Positions 35,865 through 44,669 are shown, counted from the stretch's first letter. The stretch: 64,000 nucleotides of DNA from Paraflavitalea pollutisoli (GCF_029360705.1 NZ_JARKMX010000008.1:1859949-1923948); one strand, 5' to 3'. Numbers and translations: made by a program. The notes: generated by a model not told the origin, from the sequence alone.

Positions 35865-38338
35865 TACCCCATCCGCCTCCTTTGCCGGTCTACTTGTTCA
35901 AGCATTATTTGAAAAGAAGCGCCACTGAAGCGAATTGAAGGTACCAGGGCAACAGCCATTCCGCCAAGTGCTTCATTTGGGATCACGTCTGAGCCACCAG
36001 GTAAGCGAACGATTTCGGGACCGCGTTCACCTACCATAGCGAAACCGCCTCCGAAATTGCTTACGCCATCGGCGAACTTGGGTACATTGAATTTTATTGA
36101 TTTAAGGATTCCTCCTAATGCAACCAGGCCGATACCCACTCCAAGAGCGGCAGTGGGGTTGGCAAACAGAGTAGCCAATGCTTTTTTCAATGCCTGCACC
36201 AGAGTTGATGCAACTATTATCTGCTTTCCGATATCTTGTAGAACCCCACCAATAATTTTGAGGATAGATTCACCAGCAGCCGCCAAAGCACTGCCTACAC
36301 TTTCGCCGCCAAATATGTTTCCAATAGCCTGACCAAAGGCATCTCCTAGTCCAGCGAATCCTTCCACCGCGCCATCAAGCAAAGCACCCCGAATACTTTC
36401 GGCATACTTCACTTTTAATTGCTGCCGAAGTAGTGCTGCTCCCTTTACAGCTGCTGCAATCATCTTATCGAATGAACTGGTGGGAATGCCATCTGTTCCA
36501 AAAACAGCAGCCGGCGAAAACTGGTTTGTTTCGAACGTAGGACGTATGCGGAATACCGGTTTAAGCTCCAGCTTGCTACCCAACCTTGTAGATAGGGTGC
36601 CAAGATCCTTCTCCAACTCAATCTCTGATATCTCTGGATCGATTTCTGGGACAGCCCTAATCTTTAGCAGCAATTCACGGTCATCGATTTTCTTAAGGGT
36701 GTCTGCAATCTTACGCTGCAGCTCGAACGCATCATTTTCCCGGAAAGTTGGAAGTACGCCGCCTTCACGCAACTTGGTTAGTTTAGCAAGTTGTGTTTGA
36801 TAGGCCTCCAGTTCTTTGCGAAGCAGTTTCAACGCTTTATCTTCCTTATCGGTAGCTTCAGTGCGCGCCTTTGTTAGATCGGTGAACTTCAACCCTTCAA
36901 TAACAGCGGCCTTCATTGCGCCTTTGATATCCGCAAGGCTTGATCTTGCTTTCTCAATAGCATCTCGCTGTTCAAGAAAGGCCTTTTCGGCTGCTTCTGT
37001 TTCCAGAACTAACCCAATCATACCTTCTCTGGCCTTGCCTTCAGGAACTTTATCAAGTTCCGTTTTTAACTGCTTGTATGCAGTCTCGGCCTTTTTGAAA
37101 GCCTTTTCTTGCGTAAAAAGTTCTGTTGAAATTCTTCCTATTTCGCTTTCAAAGCCTTTAACTACCGCTTGGTTGACAAGAGCCTGAGTGTATTCATTGA
37201 CAGCGGCTGTCAATTTCCCCGTTTGAGCAGTCTCTAATGTTAATTCACCGAAATAGTTTTTATTGATCTGGCTCAATTCACGCAGGGCAGCTGTTCTCTC
37301 TGTATACGCTAAATTGGTATTGAGCACGGCAGAAGCCAATGCCTTTACCTGCGTGATTTGTCCTTCAACCCCGCCGGCAGCTCGTCCTGCCAGTTCACCG
37401 GCAGACTTTAGACTTTTTACAAATTCCTCAGTAGCCTTCCTTGCTTCTTCCGCAGCCTTTTCATTTTGTTGGAATCCGCGGGTCCATGCACTCAGACCCA
37501 CAGAAGCAAAGGTGATAGCAGACGTCACTACTGATATTGCAAGGCCGATGCCGCCAAATCCAGTAGCACTACTAAACAACTGTTTAAAAGCGGGCCCGAC
37601 ACCGCCTGCAGATCGTACCAGATTGCCAAATGAATCGGTTACCTGGGTAATATTGTTGCCGATGGCCACGAAGCCATAGGGCGAATCCTGAATGATGCGA
37701 CTGAAGTCTGTAAGGGTAGTTGATGCCTGACCACCTGACCTTCTCAGCTTCTCCAAGCTTGCCGCTGCAGCGTTGGCAGCCGGTGGCAGAACCTTCAGAT
37801 CGGTCAATACAGGCTTAATCGCGGGGCTCAAGCGGTTCAGCGATGAAGAAGACGAGGCGATTGTATTAAACGCCCTGCTGAGGCCCACAGCGCTTGCTGT
37901 GGCCTGATTGATCAGTGCACGCGTTTCCTCAAGGTTGCGGTTGACGATATCAAACTGAACACCGAGGAAGGCCGCACCTTGGACTGTACCTGTACGGCCG
38001 ATTTGAGACTGCAATTGCTCCAGGCGGTCCTCAAGTGTGGAAATAGGGGTAATGGCCTTTGCGGCACTCGCTCCCATCCCTTCAAAGGTTTGGTTGGCGC
38101 GAATGGCTGCTGCAGCCATCTGATCAATTTCCGCTGAAATACGATCCATGGCAGCGGCACCTGCGGCAACCTCATCAAAGGTGTGCTCGGCAGCGCTACC
38201 TAAAGCATTTAGCGGGCCAACAGCACCGGCTGCAGCCCGACCCAGGCCGTTGAGCGCATCAGAGCCTGCTTTCGCGCTCCTGCCCAGATTCGGGTCCACT
38301 TCCCCGCCTACCTTGATATTTATCAGATTGCCCGGCAT
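35864..38338 (-). CDS. Tail tape measure protein
   Basis: The product is 824 residues, Ala-rich and helical, with long coiled-coil stretches between 280 and 590 and a hydrophobic patch near 740-770 (LATLFANPTAALGVGIGLVA). The C-terminus carries GGGFAMVGERGPEIVRLPGG, a short signature of tape measure proteins. It sets tail length and is ejected with the DNA; by the usual length rule 824 residues suggests a tail of roughly 120 nm. The gene overlaps the T-frame chaperone ORF by 80 bp. Confidence 0.9.
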   Translation of the reverse strand: MPGNLINIKVGGEVDPNLGRSAKAGSDALNGLGRAAAGAVGPLNALGSAAEHTFDEVAAGAAAMDRISAEIDQMAAAAIRANQTFEGMGASAAKAITPISTLEDRLEQLQSQIGRTGTVQGAAFLGVQFDIVNRNLEETRALINQATASAVGLSRAFNTIASSSSSLNRLSPAIKPVLTDLKVLPPAANAAAASLEKLRRSGGQASTTLTDFSRIIQDSPYGFVAIGNNITQVTDSFGNLVRSAGGVGPAFKQLFSSATGFGGIGLAISVVTSAITFASVGLSAWTRGFQQNEKAAEEARKATEEFVKSLKSAGELAGRAAGGVEGQITQVKALASAVLNTNLAYTERTAALRELSQINKNYFGELTLETAQTGKLTAAVNEYTQALVNQAVVKGFESEIGRISTELFTQEKAFKKAETAYKQLKTELDKVPEGKAREGMIGLVLETEAAEKAFLEQRDAIEKARSSLADIKGAMKAAVIEGLKFTDLTKARTEATDKEDKALKLLRKELEAYQTQLAKLTKLREGGVLPTFRENDAFELQRKIADTLKKIDDRELLLKIRAVPEIDPEISEIELEKDLGTLSTRLGSKLELKPVFRIRPTFETNQFSPAAVFGTDGIPTSSFDKMIAAAVKGAALLRQQLKVKYAESIRGALLDGAVEGFAGLGDAFGQAIGNIFGGESVGSALAAAGESILKIIGGVLQDIGKQIIVASTLVQALKKALATLFANPTAALGVGIGLVALGGILKSIKFNVPKFADGVSNFGGGFAMVGERGPEIVRLPGGSDVIPNEALGGMAVALVPSIRFSGASFQIMLEQVDRQRRRMG

Positions 38339-38657
38339 CGATTACTCCTGCGTCTATGTACCGTTTTAAAATTTCCTTTGCAGTCAGTCGCTTTTCTGGC
38401 GGCTTACTATCGTACATGTCTGGAACTATCTTGTCGATATCCAGCTTGGTTCCTTTCTTGACGTTGGGAAGAAGTACACATAAGGCCAACTGCCTTATCT
38501 GCTGATATTCTCGTCTCTCCCGTTTCAACCTACCTTTTCGCATAGCCAGAAACTCAGGGATTGTGTATTCCCATAGTTCCCAAGGTCGAAGTCCGAGATC
38601 GCCAAGACCTTCTTCAAGAAGTTCATCCCAAGTCAGTTCCCGACTGTGTGTTCTGGG
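38259..38657 (-). CDS. T-frame of the tail assembly chaperone (expressed by frameshift)
   Basis: This frame is open from 38657 but has no ATG, GTG or TTG until 38543. The part before that ATG encodes the conserved chaperone segment TWDELLEEGLGDLGLRPWEL and W-E-Y-T-I-P-E-F, so translation must start upstream in the G frame and shift +1 (or -2) within 38623-38657. The C-terminus is basic and reaches into the tape measure gene, as in lambda gpG-T systems. Near the G stop the sequence reads TTG GGA TGA A, a possible stop-codon-dependent slip site. Confidence 0.75.
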   Translation of the reverse strand, partial: PRTHSRELTWDELLEEGLGDLGLRPWELWEYTIPEFLAMRKGRLKRERREYQQIRQLALCVLLPNVKKGTKLDIDKIVPDMYDSKPPEKRLTAKEILKRYIDAGVIDAGQSDKYQGRRGSGPESGQERESRL

Positions 38658-38994
38658 TCACCTCCCCGTTAACCGATGGCTTGCTGTCTGATGGATTACT
38701 CCACATGTTCCCGATCAAGGTTAAGTCGGCAACTGACAGTTCATTCACCAGGTCATCAATTTGCTGATCGGTGTACTCAACCGTTTCTTTCTTTGTAAGA
38801 TGGTTGGATAACAATGCCGCCTTCAGAATAGGCTTCACCCAGTTCACAACGTCGGAGAATTCCTTGGAGGCCGTTTTGTAGGTAAATGGATCGACACCCA
38901 AATTTTCGCCAAGGATCTTGAAAGTGCCAATGTTGAACTTGAGGCCATACTTCTGGCCATCGATTTCTAGCTGTAGGTAGTTTTTGCTTGCCAT
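38623..38994 (-). CDS. Tail assembly chaperone, G-like
   Basis: The product is 123 residues starting MASKNYLQLEIDGQKYGLKF, with ILGENLGVDPFTYKT near residue 30, a helical middle and a polar tail. Position (between tail tube and tape measure) and pattern identify the gpG-like chaperone that coats the tape measure during tail assembly. Its stop lies inside the start of the overlapping T frame, which continues the family's conserved region. Confidence 0.8.
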   Translation of the reverse strand: MASKNYLQLEIDGQKYGLKFNIGTFKILGENLGVDPFTYKTASKEFSDVVNWVKPILKAALLSNHLTKKETVEYTDQQIDDLVNELSVADLTLIGNMWSNPSDSKPSVNGEVTQNTQSGTDLG

Positions 38995-39000
38995 GTTGCT

Positions 39001-39447
39001 TTATGAGTTGTCTACGAGTTCGTAATCTCCGGTTGTTGTAGCCGCCCAATTGAAGGTGACAGTTTCTTCCACATTGGATACTTCTGTTGCTTCCGTAAAT
39101 TTCACTTTGCCGTAGAAGTAAGTTACCTCCCCAACTGTGACCCCATTTGGTACATCAGCTGCATTCTGGCGACGGAATGTCACTTCCGTCATTGCTTTTA
39201 CCAGCTTGGCAATATCCTGATAGCTTGCCTGGTTGGTTGCCAGGTTTGCGCCAGCAACACCGGAGCCAGTAATTTGAGCAGGCTCAAGTGATGTGCTGGA
39301 AAAAGGGCCACACTTAGTTTTCTTCACATTTGCTGTCGCTGTGTGACTAATCTGGCTGTTGTCTTCGCATACAATTACCTTCCAGGTTGCCCCGTTGTCT
39401 ACGGAATACTCATTAACCACAAGTAATCCAGATATTTCTTTAGCCAT
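39001..39447 (-). CDS. Major tail tube protein
   Basis: The product is 148 residues beginning MAKEISGLLVVNEYSVDNGA. The beta-rich pattern with GEVTYFYGKVKFTEATEVSN and EETVTFNWAATTTGDYE near the C-terminus fits a siphovirus tail tube protein. The gene lies directly before the tail assembly chaperone, as in most siphoviruses. It forms the non-contractile tube. Confidence 0.82.
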   Translation of the reverse strand: MAKEISGLLVVNEYSVDNGATWKVIVCEDNSQISHTATANVKKTKCGPFSSTSLEPAQITGSGVAGANLATNQASYQDIAKLVKAMTEVTFRRQNAADVPNGVTVGEVTYFYGKVKFTEATEVSNVEETVTFNWAATTTGDYELVDNS

Positions 39448-39457
39448 GATGCTTTTT

Positions 39458-39898
39458 TTAAGATTGAGTAATGCGCATTCTGAATGTCATGCGCTTTGCT
39501 ATTTCAAACCCTTGGTCCGCTTTTTCGAAAGCATAATCCTTATCAGTTGACCGTACTGATGTGAGATGGTACGGATCAGATACAAATACTCCGTAGGTTG
39601 TCCTGGTCGGAAAAACTATCGTAAGTATCTGGGAGGCGATTGCCTCTATTTTTGTTTTGGTGGCGGTTGCTTTGGTCCGGTTGTATACCGTAAGCACCAG
39701 ATCAACCTCTCCAACAAAAAGGGTCTTATTGCTTCTGTCCTGCTCATTCTGCGCGCCGATCAGTATGAACATATCATGCGATGTTATGCGGTCATCCAGC
39801 TTCTCGTCAACGATCGGTATCTCGATATCTTCTACCATGACCTGACCCTTGAGAGCGTCAAAGAATGCTTTACGTGCTGGTGTGCCGATATCTATCAT
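39458..39898 (-). CDS. Tail completion/terminator-like protein
   Basis: The product is 146 residues starting MIDIGTPARKAFFDALKGQV, with EVDLVLTVYNRTKATATKTK near 70 and a final strand AKRMTFRMRITQS. This pattern and position match DUF3168/gpU-like tail terminators that cap the tube and join it to the neck. The start overlaps the end of the upstream gp10-like gene by 4 bp. Confidence 0.7.
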   Translation of the reverse strand: MIDIGTPARKAFFDALKGQVMVEDIEIPIVDEKLDDRITSHDMFILIGAQNEQDRSNKTLFVGEVDLVLTVYNRTKATATKTKIEAIASQILTIVFPTRTTYGVFVSDPYHLTSVRSTDKDYAFEKADQGFEIAKRMTFRMRITQS

Positions 39899-40470
39899 AT
39901 GATCTGTTGTATTATGTCTGCAATACGCTTTACGAGCTTAGGCTCTACTTTTGGTACCTGCTTGAAGAAATAAGGATGCGGCTTTATGCCATACTTCTTA
40001 ATCTTTCTCCAGATTAGGAAGGCAGCTTGCCTATCCTCCTTCTCCTTGCTGGTCTTGCTTCCAAGCCTGCGCCGTGTCTTCGTGCTGTACCTTCCGGTAG
40101 TTCCCTTACGCTTAACCCATGCTTCCAGCGCTTTGATCGGGTCGCCAGTAGACCCGGATGGACCTTTAAACTGTGCAGCAACTTGTTCCAGACCGGCAGG
40201 TATTTGAGCCTTTGTCTTTGTTCCAAACTCCTGGTAAGGAGCGTGAATAGACTGGGCGACGATCTCAAACCCCTTGGGTATCTGCTTCTTTGAGATTGAG
40301 TTGGACAACTGTCTTAGGTCGGCTGGCGCATCTTTCTTGGCCAGGTTCATGATCTCAGTTGCACCTATCTCAATCTCCTTCAGCATCACCCGCTGTACAC
40401 GACGTGGCAACTGCTCCAACAGGGCAATTACCCTGTCAAGTCCAGTTACCCGAGCCGATTGGGTCGCCAT
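39895..40470 (-). CDS. HK97 gp10-like neck protein
   Basis: The product is 191 residues. RVTGLDRVIALLEQLPRRVQ near 7 and LAKKDAPADLRQLSNSI, then YQEFGTKTKAQIPAGLE near 93, are typical of HK97 gp10-like proteins involved in head-tail joining. A Lys/Arg-rich insertion (RYSTKTRRRLGSKTSKEK) precedes the HPYFF motif near the end. It lies between the head-closure and tail-terminator genes. Confidence 0.82.
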   Translation of the reverse strand: MATQSARVTGLDRVIALLEQLPRRVQRVMLKEIEIGATEIMNLAKKDAPADLRQLSNSISKKQIPKGFEIVAQSIHAPYQEFGTKTKAQIPAGLEQVAAQFKGPSGSTGDPIKALEAWVKRKGTTGRYSTKTRRRLGSKTSKEKEDRQAAFLIWRKIKKYGIKPHPYFFKQVPKVEPKLVKRIADIIQQII

Positions 40471-40811
40471 TACCTTGCCTCCTTTACCTCGATCTCGTAG
40501 ATTCTTCGCTTTTCATCCACCAGCCTGTAATGCTGGATTTCAAAGAAGCGATTGTCATACATGATCTGAGAGTCTTTGCTGATATCATTCTCGATGGCTT
40601 GCCTCCAGTGTACCCACATTGTTCCGGTCGTTACAGTGAAGTCATGGCCGTTCTGGAAGGAACGGGCGCCTGAATTTTCCTTATAATAACCTCTGGTTGT
40701 GAACCAGGATTTACCCTGCTCGTTCTGACCACCTGTCTCGTCTGAGGATTTGGCCATCAACTCGAACTTGATCACCTTGTTCATCTGCCCTACTGTGGGA
40801 ACCTTAGCCAT
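40470..40811 (-). CDS. Phage head closure protein (SPP1 gp16-like)
   Basis: From MAKVPTVGQMNKVIKF (ATG at 40811) the product is 113 residues; an upstream ATG in frame would overlap the connector gene further. The pattern MNKVIKFELMAKSSDETGGQ, WVHWRQA and RFFEIQHYRLVDEKRRIYEI is that of small beta-barrel head-closure proteins. These close the head after packaging and link it to the neck. Confidence 0.8.
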   Translation of the reverse strand: MAKVPTVGQMNKVIKFELMAKSSDETGGQNEQGKSWFTTRGYYKENSGARSFQNGHDFTVTTGTMWVHWRQAIENDISKDSQIMYDNRFFEIQHYRLVDEKRRIYEIEVKEAR

Positions 40812-41383
40812 TACACGAGAATGGATTTGCGTTTGAATGGCGCCGCCAGGTTCAAAGAGCTGGTGCACAGGGAAACATCTGCCGCTGCGTACTCCTGTTG
40901 CTGATCACCACGATGGGTATACCTGAAAACAGCTTCTTCGATCACAGCCTGTTTAAGCTGTGCAGGAAGTTTGCCATTGGCATATCCGGCTACGTAATCA
41001 AGCAATAGGTAGCAGCTGCAGGGCGAATCGATAGTCTTGAACTGGTTTCCGCTGAGCGTAGGGGTAACTGTTGTCCCCGTATTATCCTTTATTGTCGTCA
41101 CTGATTGGATGGGGCCGTATGGGATCTCCACTCCGCCAAGCTCATTGCGAACAATGGTCCTGAGCGTTTTGGTAGCCAGCGACAGGCCTGTATAGTTCTC
41201 GATCGCCTCACGGGCGGCCTTGATATCCTGAGCAAGCAACGAATCGTCATCATTGAACTCGTATGAACCGTCAGTATCAAAAAGCAGATTAAGCTGCCGC
41301 TTGACATCTTCCAGGGTAACTGGTTCGGTAGTTACGTCCGTAATTACTTCAGGGATCTCTATACTGTTGTCGTTGTATCTCAT
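40811..41383 (-). CDS. Head-tail connector protein (gp6-like)
   Basis: The product is 190 residues. VTLEDVKRQLNLLFDTD near 22, AAREAIENYTGLSLATKTLR near 53 and the C-terminal helix ALKQAVIEEAVFRYTHR-type segment are the characteristic elements of HK97 gp6/SPP1 gp15-like connectors, which form a ring under the portal. It lies downstream of the capsid gene, separated by a hairpin. Confidence 0.82.
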   Translation of the reverse strand: MRYNDNSIEIPEVITDVTTEPVTLEDVKRQLNLLFDTDGSYEFNDDDSLLAQDIKAAREAIENYTGLSLATKTLRTIVRNELGGVEIPYGPIQSVTTIKDNTGTTVTPTLSGNQFKTIDSPCSCYLLLDYVAGYANGKLPAQLKQAVIEEAVFRYTHRGDQQQEYAAADVSLCTSSLNLAAPFKRKSILV

Positions 41384-41393
41384 ACTTTAAAGA

Positions 41394-41417
41394 AGGGGCG
41401 ACGGTAAGGCCGCCCCT
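41394..41417 (-). other. Intercistronic hairpin between capsid and connector genes
   Basis: AGGGGCG and CGCCCCT pair around a ten-base loop in the 64-bp gap. On the minus strand the stem is followed by TCTTT. It may be a weak terminator that favours capsid over downstream expression. Confidence 0.6.
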
Positions 41418-41447
41418 ATTTCACACCCAACTGTCACTGCAAGAAAA

Positions 41448-42797
41448 TTATGATTGAGAGCTATTGCCCAGATCTTCGATCACGATGGCCTTCGGCTGCA
41501 TCGCGTTGAACTCTTCGAAGCACTCGATACGTGCGGTGATGAGGTTCTGCTGAACGTTTTTGTCGTCCTGCTCGAAGAACTCGATCGCCAGGCTTTCAAC
41601 TTCGATACGCTCAATGTAGTCGCGATCGAACGTCAAGAACTTGTCGAACGAAGGAATCCAGGTTACAGGCAGGATCGGAGTACCGTTCACTACCAGGCCA
41701 CCGTTTTGGCTGGAAAGCACACCACCTGCACCGGCGTATGCACCGTTCTGAATCAGCCATTTGTTGATACGGTTGAGCGCGGTGTAGCGCAACAGGCCGT
41801 AAGAAGCGGCATAATCCGCATCCCACAGGGCCGTAACTGCGTCCATCACCTCGAGGATATCGATGGTTTCAGTGCTGTTTGCGTTGGTACCTCCTGCTGC
41901 ATGAGCTGTAGCCACAATGTCCCAGAAACGTCGGTTCTCCACCTTGAAGAACTCGCGCTGCAACAGGCGTGGCAGCGTATTCTGAAGGAAGGGTAATTGA
42001 CGCATCAGCTGCTTGGCGAACTTGGTCCAGCCAGCGATGTATTCAGAAACTACCTCAACCCTTGCAAAGTCGAAATCGATCTGTGTCTTGTCCGCACCTT
42101 GTGCTGATTGACGAGAGATAGAGCCCTCGCCGGCAGACTCGCGGAAGAACACGTATGTACCAGTCTCAGACCGTACAGTGGGGATAAGGTCACGGGCGTT
42201 GACCTTTTGAGCGGGCAGGATAACCTGGCGGCCGCCGTAATCAACCACACCCTGGCCAGTGAGGCTGTTTGCGCCGGTCATAGTGCCGACAACTTTCTGC
42301 TCGAAGGGATTGCCGCTCATCTTGTGAGCAACGTTGGGGTTGTAGAAATCCAACGGTGCTGCGCTCATATCGATGGGGCCTTTCAGCATCATCTTGAAGC
42401 GGTTGCCGCGACCTACGGAAGCGATACCTTTCTGGTTCTCGGGGTCCTGCAGCGCTTCGGCTACGGCTTGCTGAAGGCTCTTGGCTTCGATGCGGGTAGC
42501 ACCAGTAGAACGCGCATCCTGCATGTCCTTGAACTTGGTCAGCAGTTCGTCCAGCGCTTTCTGGTTCGCGGCATCGGTTTCGTCCTTCTTGGTTGTGAAG
42601 TCGGTGAACTTGGTCACAGCTTCATTGATGGTGTCCTGGTGCTTCTTCAGCATCTCCTCCACCTTGCCCTTTACATTGGTTTCAATGGCCGTCTGCACGT
42701 CATTGAGGGCAGCTTTCAGCTCTCCCTTTTCCTCGGGTGTAAAACCACCTCCCTTTGTTTCCGGCTCCATGAAGAGACGGATGAAAAACATCTTCAT
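41448..42797 (-). CDS. HK97-family major capsid protein with N-terminal scaffold
   Basis: The product is 449 residues. Residues 1-115 are charged and helical (EEKGELKAALNDVQTAIETN and further coiled coil), the delta/scaffold region removed by the prohead protease. The capsid domain shows ARDLIPTVRSETGTYVFFRE near 198, a core strand and helix, and GTPILPVTWIPSFDKFLTFD near 365. A start at the third or tenth codon (MEPETKGGG) is possible. It lies directly after the protease gene. Confidence 0.93.
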   Translation of the reverse strand: MKMFFIRLFMEPETKGGGFTPEEKGELKAALNDVQTAIETNVKGKVEEMLKKHQDTINEAVTKFTDFTTKKDETDAANQKALDELLTKFKDMQDARSTGATRIEAKSLQQAVAEALQDPENQKGIASVGRGNRFKMMLKGPIDMSAAPLDFYNPNVAHKMSGNPFEQKVVGTMTGANSLTGQGVVDYGGRQVILPAQKVNARDLIPTVRSETGTYVFFRESAGEGSISRQSAQGADKTQIDFDFARVEVVSEYIAGWTKFAKQLMRQLPFLQNTLPRLLQREFFKVENRRFWDIVATAHAAGGTNANSTETIDILEVMDAVTALWDADYAASYGLLRYTALNRINKWLIQNGAYAGAGGVLSSQNGGLVVNGTPILPVTWIPSFDKFLTFDRDYIERIEVESLAIEFFEQDDKNVQQNLITARIECFEEFNAMQPKAIVIEDLGNSSQS

Positions 42798-42807
42798 CGT
42801 GAAATGT

Positions 42808-43536
42808 TTAAATGGTAATTAAATCGGTTAGATTGCTCCAACTCCGTTTAATCGCCTTCACTTCCGGGTCAGGTGTCTTCTCGACGAGCTGAGTGGAATT
42901 CTCCAGGTCAATTAATTGTTGTTGTATCTGTTTGAACTCAATCTCTATCAGGCTTTTTCCTTCGTCCATATCCTGACAAGACTGAATAAACTTGCATAGT
43001 CTGTTCAACCTGCTATGCAGATCATCCTTCTTTTGTTGAAAGGTCATACCCTTATGAACTTGCATAGTGGGGGTGTCTGGCTGGGCTCCCCACAGGACCG
43101 CACTACCTTCCCATAGCTCAACTTCAGTAATGAGTCGATAACCATTCTTCTGTTCCGACTTGATAGTCCTGAAGCCAACCGAGTGTTGGGTAAAGTCACC
43201 ACTCTCGTATAATGGCCAAGCCACTTCGCGCCAAGCAAACGAGTTCTTGTATTTCGATACACCTACGACATACTTTCCTTCCTTGTAGACTTCGGAAAAC
43301 TTGCTGAGCGCAGAAAAGGAAGAAGGTGTATGATCCAAAAGGTGCCAAATCTCATTGCTGCCTTCTGGCCCCTTATTCTTTATTGTCCGGTCGAATGCCA
43401 TATCCGCAAAAACATCTTGGTCACGGTCGATGTCTTCCATCTGTGCAATAGCCACTTTTACCTGCTTGGTGCTGGTATCCACGTCCAATGCCTTCATTTG
43501 GAAATACTTCTTTTCGTATATGTTCTTGCGCTCCAT
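42808..43536 (-). CDS. HK97-family prohead protease
   Basis: The product is 242 residues. HLLDHTPSSF near 65 supplies the probable catalytic His and QHSVGFRT near 117 the Ser, in a herpes-protease-like fold. A charged C-terminal tail (KKDDLHSRLNRLCKFIQ) may be self-cleaved. It matures the capsid by removing the scaffold region of the adjacent major capsid protein. Confidence 0.9.
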   Translation of the reverse strand: MERKNIYEKKYFQMKALDVDTSTKQVKVAIAQMEDIDRDQDVFADMAFDRTIKNKGPEGSNEIWHLLDHTPSSFSALSKFSEVYKEGKYVVGVSKYKNSFAWREVAWPLYESGDFTQHSVGFRTIKSEQKNGYRLITEVELWEGSAVLWGAQPDTPTMQVHKGMTFQQKKDDLHSRLNRLCKFIQSCQDMDEGKSLIEIEFKQIQQQLIDLENSTQLVEKTPDPEVKAIKRSWSNLTDLITI

Positions 43537-43546
43537 TCTGCTACAT

Positions 43547-44401
43547 TTAACTTGTTAATTCAGCCAGTATACTTTGAAACTCTGCCCTTAGCCTTCCTCT
43601 CAACTTCGGCAGCGGCTTTGGTTCGTTCTTCAGGATCAGCCTACCTTTTTCATCCCGCTGTGCGTTAATCAGTACCAGGCACCTGCAGTTAACCGTATTC
43701 TTAGCGCTGCCGGCCGGATCACCCGGAAACTGTAATTGTTCCCCACCTACTGAGAAGGTGCCGTCAAGGTTCACCTGCTGTCCGTCAGCTGTCAAATGCG
43801 GGTGACGAGTACGGTTGTCGTGTAAAGAGTTCCATTCCTTCAGGGTCTTGTACTCGAACTTTTCCTCGGACAGGGTATTCCCATAATTGATTGCCCTACC
43901 GATCTCAGTCCGGAGTATTCGCCTTACCCGACCGTTCAGGTAATCCTCCCGCTCGATGTGCTGCACCATTTCCTCAATCGTCCAGCCCTCCTTAACACCT
44001 CTGCTGACTGTATCCAGGATATAAGCCTGGGTGGTCTCACTGATAGGAAGCACAACCTTATTGTACAGGTTCAGGTTGAAGTACTCAAGTATCTGCTCGG
44101 TCCATTCTGCGTTGAATCCGAACGTTCGATACTTTGACTGTCGCTTCGGTAGTTTTCGCAGGTAACCAAGCGTCTCATTAGCACTGGCCAGGCCTGTGCG
44201 TACATAGATCTGCTCAACTACCTTTGCCAGGTCTGCGTCTATGCGGACAACAGACCGGACAGCTTCCGTCCCCTGCGATCTCAATACTTTTGTGAAAGAG
44301 CTTATTTGGGCCTTCATGACCCTTTTCAGTGGAGCATAAAAGAATTCCTCGTACCGCTTGCGGATCTGGTTGTATCTCCTTATGCGCTGCGTTCTGGTCA
44401 T
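43547..44401 (-). CDS. MuF/SPP1 gp7-like minor head protein
   Basis: The product is 284 residues. RILRTEIGRAINYG near 165, EWNSLHDNRTRHPHLTADGQ near 190 and NTVNCRCLVLI near 240 form the well-known phage Mu F-like C-terminal signature, with the conserved H and C residues. Such proteins associate with the portal inside the head and may be ejected with DNA. It sits between the protease and the Acb2-like gene. Confidence 0.9.
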   Translation of the reverse strand: MTRTQRIRRYNQIRKRYEEFFYAPLKRVMKAQISSFTKVLRSQGTEAVRSVVRIDADLAKVVEQIYVRTGLASANETLGYLRKLPKRQSKYRTFGFNAEWTEQILEYFNLNLYNKVVLPISETTQAYILDTVSRGVKEGWTIEEMVQHIEREDYLNGRVRRILRTEIGRAINYGNTLSEEKFEYKTLKEWNSLHDNRTRHPHLTADGQQVNLDGTFSVGGEQLQFPGDPAGSAKNTVNCRCLVLINAQRDEKGRLILKNEPKPLPKLRGRLRAEFQSILAELTS

Positions 44402-44402
44402 A

Positions 44403-44612
44403 TTATGCTGTGGCAGCCTTTACTGCCCACATTGCCGCTTCCTCAAATGCAGTCTGTGCCAACGATGCAAGGCGAGCATCTTTTGTTTTCAGGGTTTCAA
44501 CCAGGTTGATCAGTTCGGCCGATTTCTGCTTAATCTGATCTACTACTGTATCCTGTGAAGGATTGAATGCTGTTCTTACCCTGAGTTCGCCAACTGTTTT
44601 TGTGTCTGACAT
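44403..44612 (-). CDS. Acb2/Tad1-like hairpin protein, candidate anti-CBASS nucleotide sponge
   Basis: The product is only 69 residues. It shows the family pattern seen in phage Acb2 and T4 Vs.4: R-x-x-FNPS (16-19), VVDQIKQKSAELI (23-35) and EEAAMWAVKAATA at the very end. Acb2 proteins form hexamers that sequester cyclic di- and trinucleotides made by host CBASS and related defences. The MWAVKA ending is highly characteristic. It lies between the MuF gene and the Com-like gene, preceded by a terminator-like hairpin. Sequestration by this protein is inferred from family. Confidence 0.8.
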   Translation of the reverse strand: MSDTKTVGELRVRTAFNPSQDTVVDQIKQKSAELINLVETLKTKDARLASLAQTAFEEAAMWAVKAATA

Positions 44613-44635
44613 GGTTTTGTGTTGAAAAATGAAAA

Positions 44636-44669
44636 AGGGTCAACAACCCATTTCTGAGTTATTGACCCT
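44636..44669 (-). terminator. Terminator-like hairpin upstream of the Acb2-like gene
   Basis: AGGGTCAA and TTGACCCT form a perfect 8-bp stem. On the minus strand it is followed by TTTTTCATTTTT and then the ATG at 44612, so it sits in the leader of the Acb2-like gene. It may uncouple that gene from the packaging operon. Confidence 0.7.
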
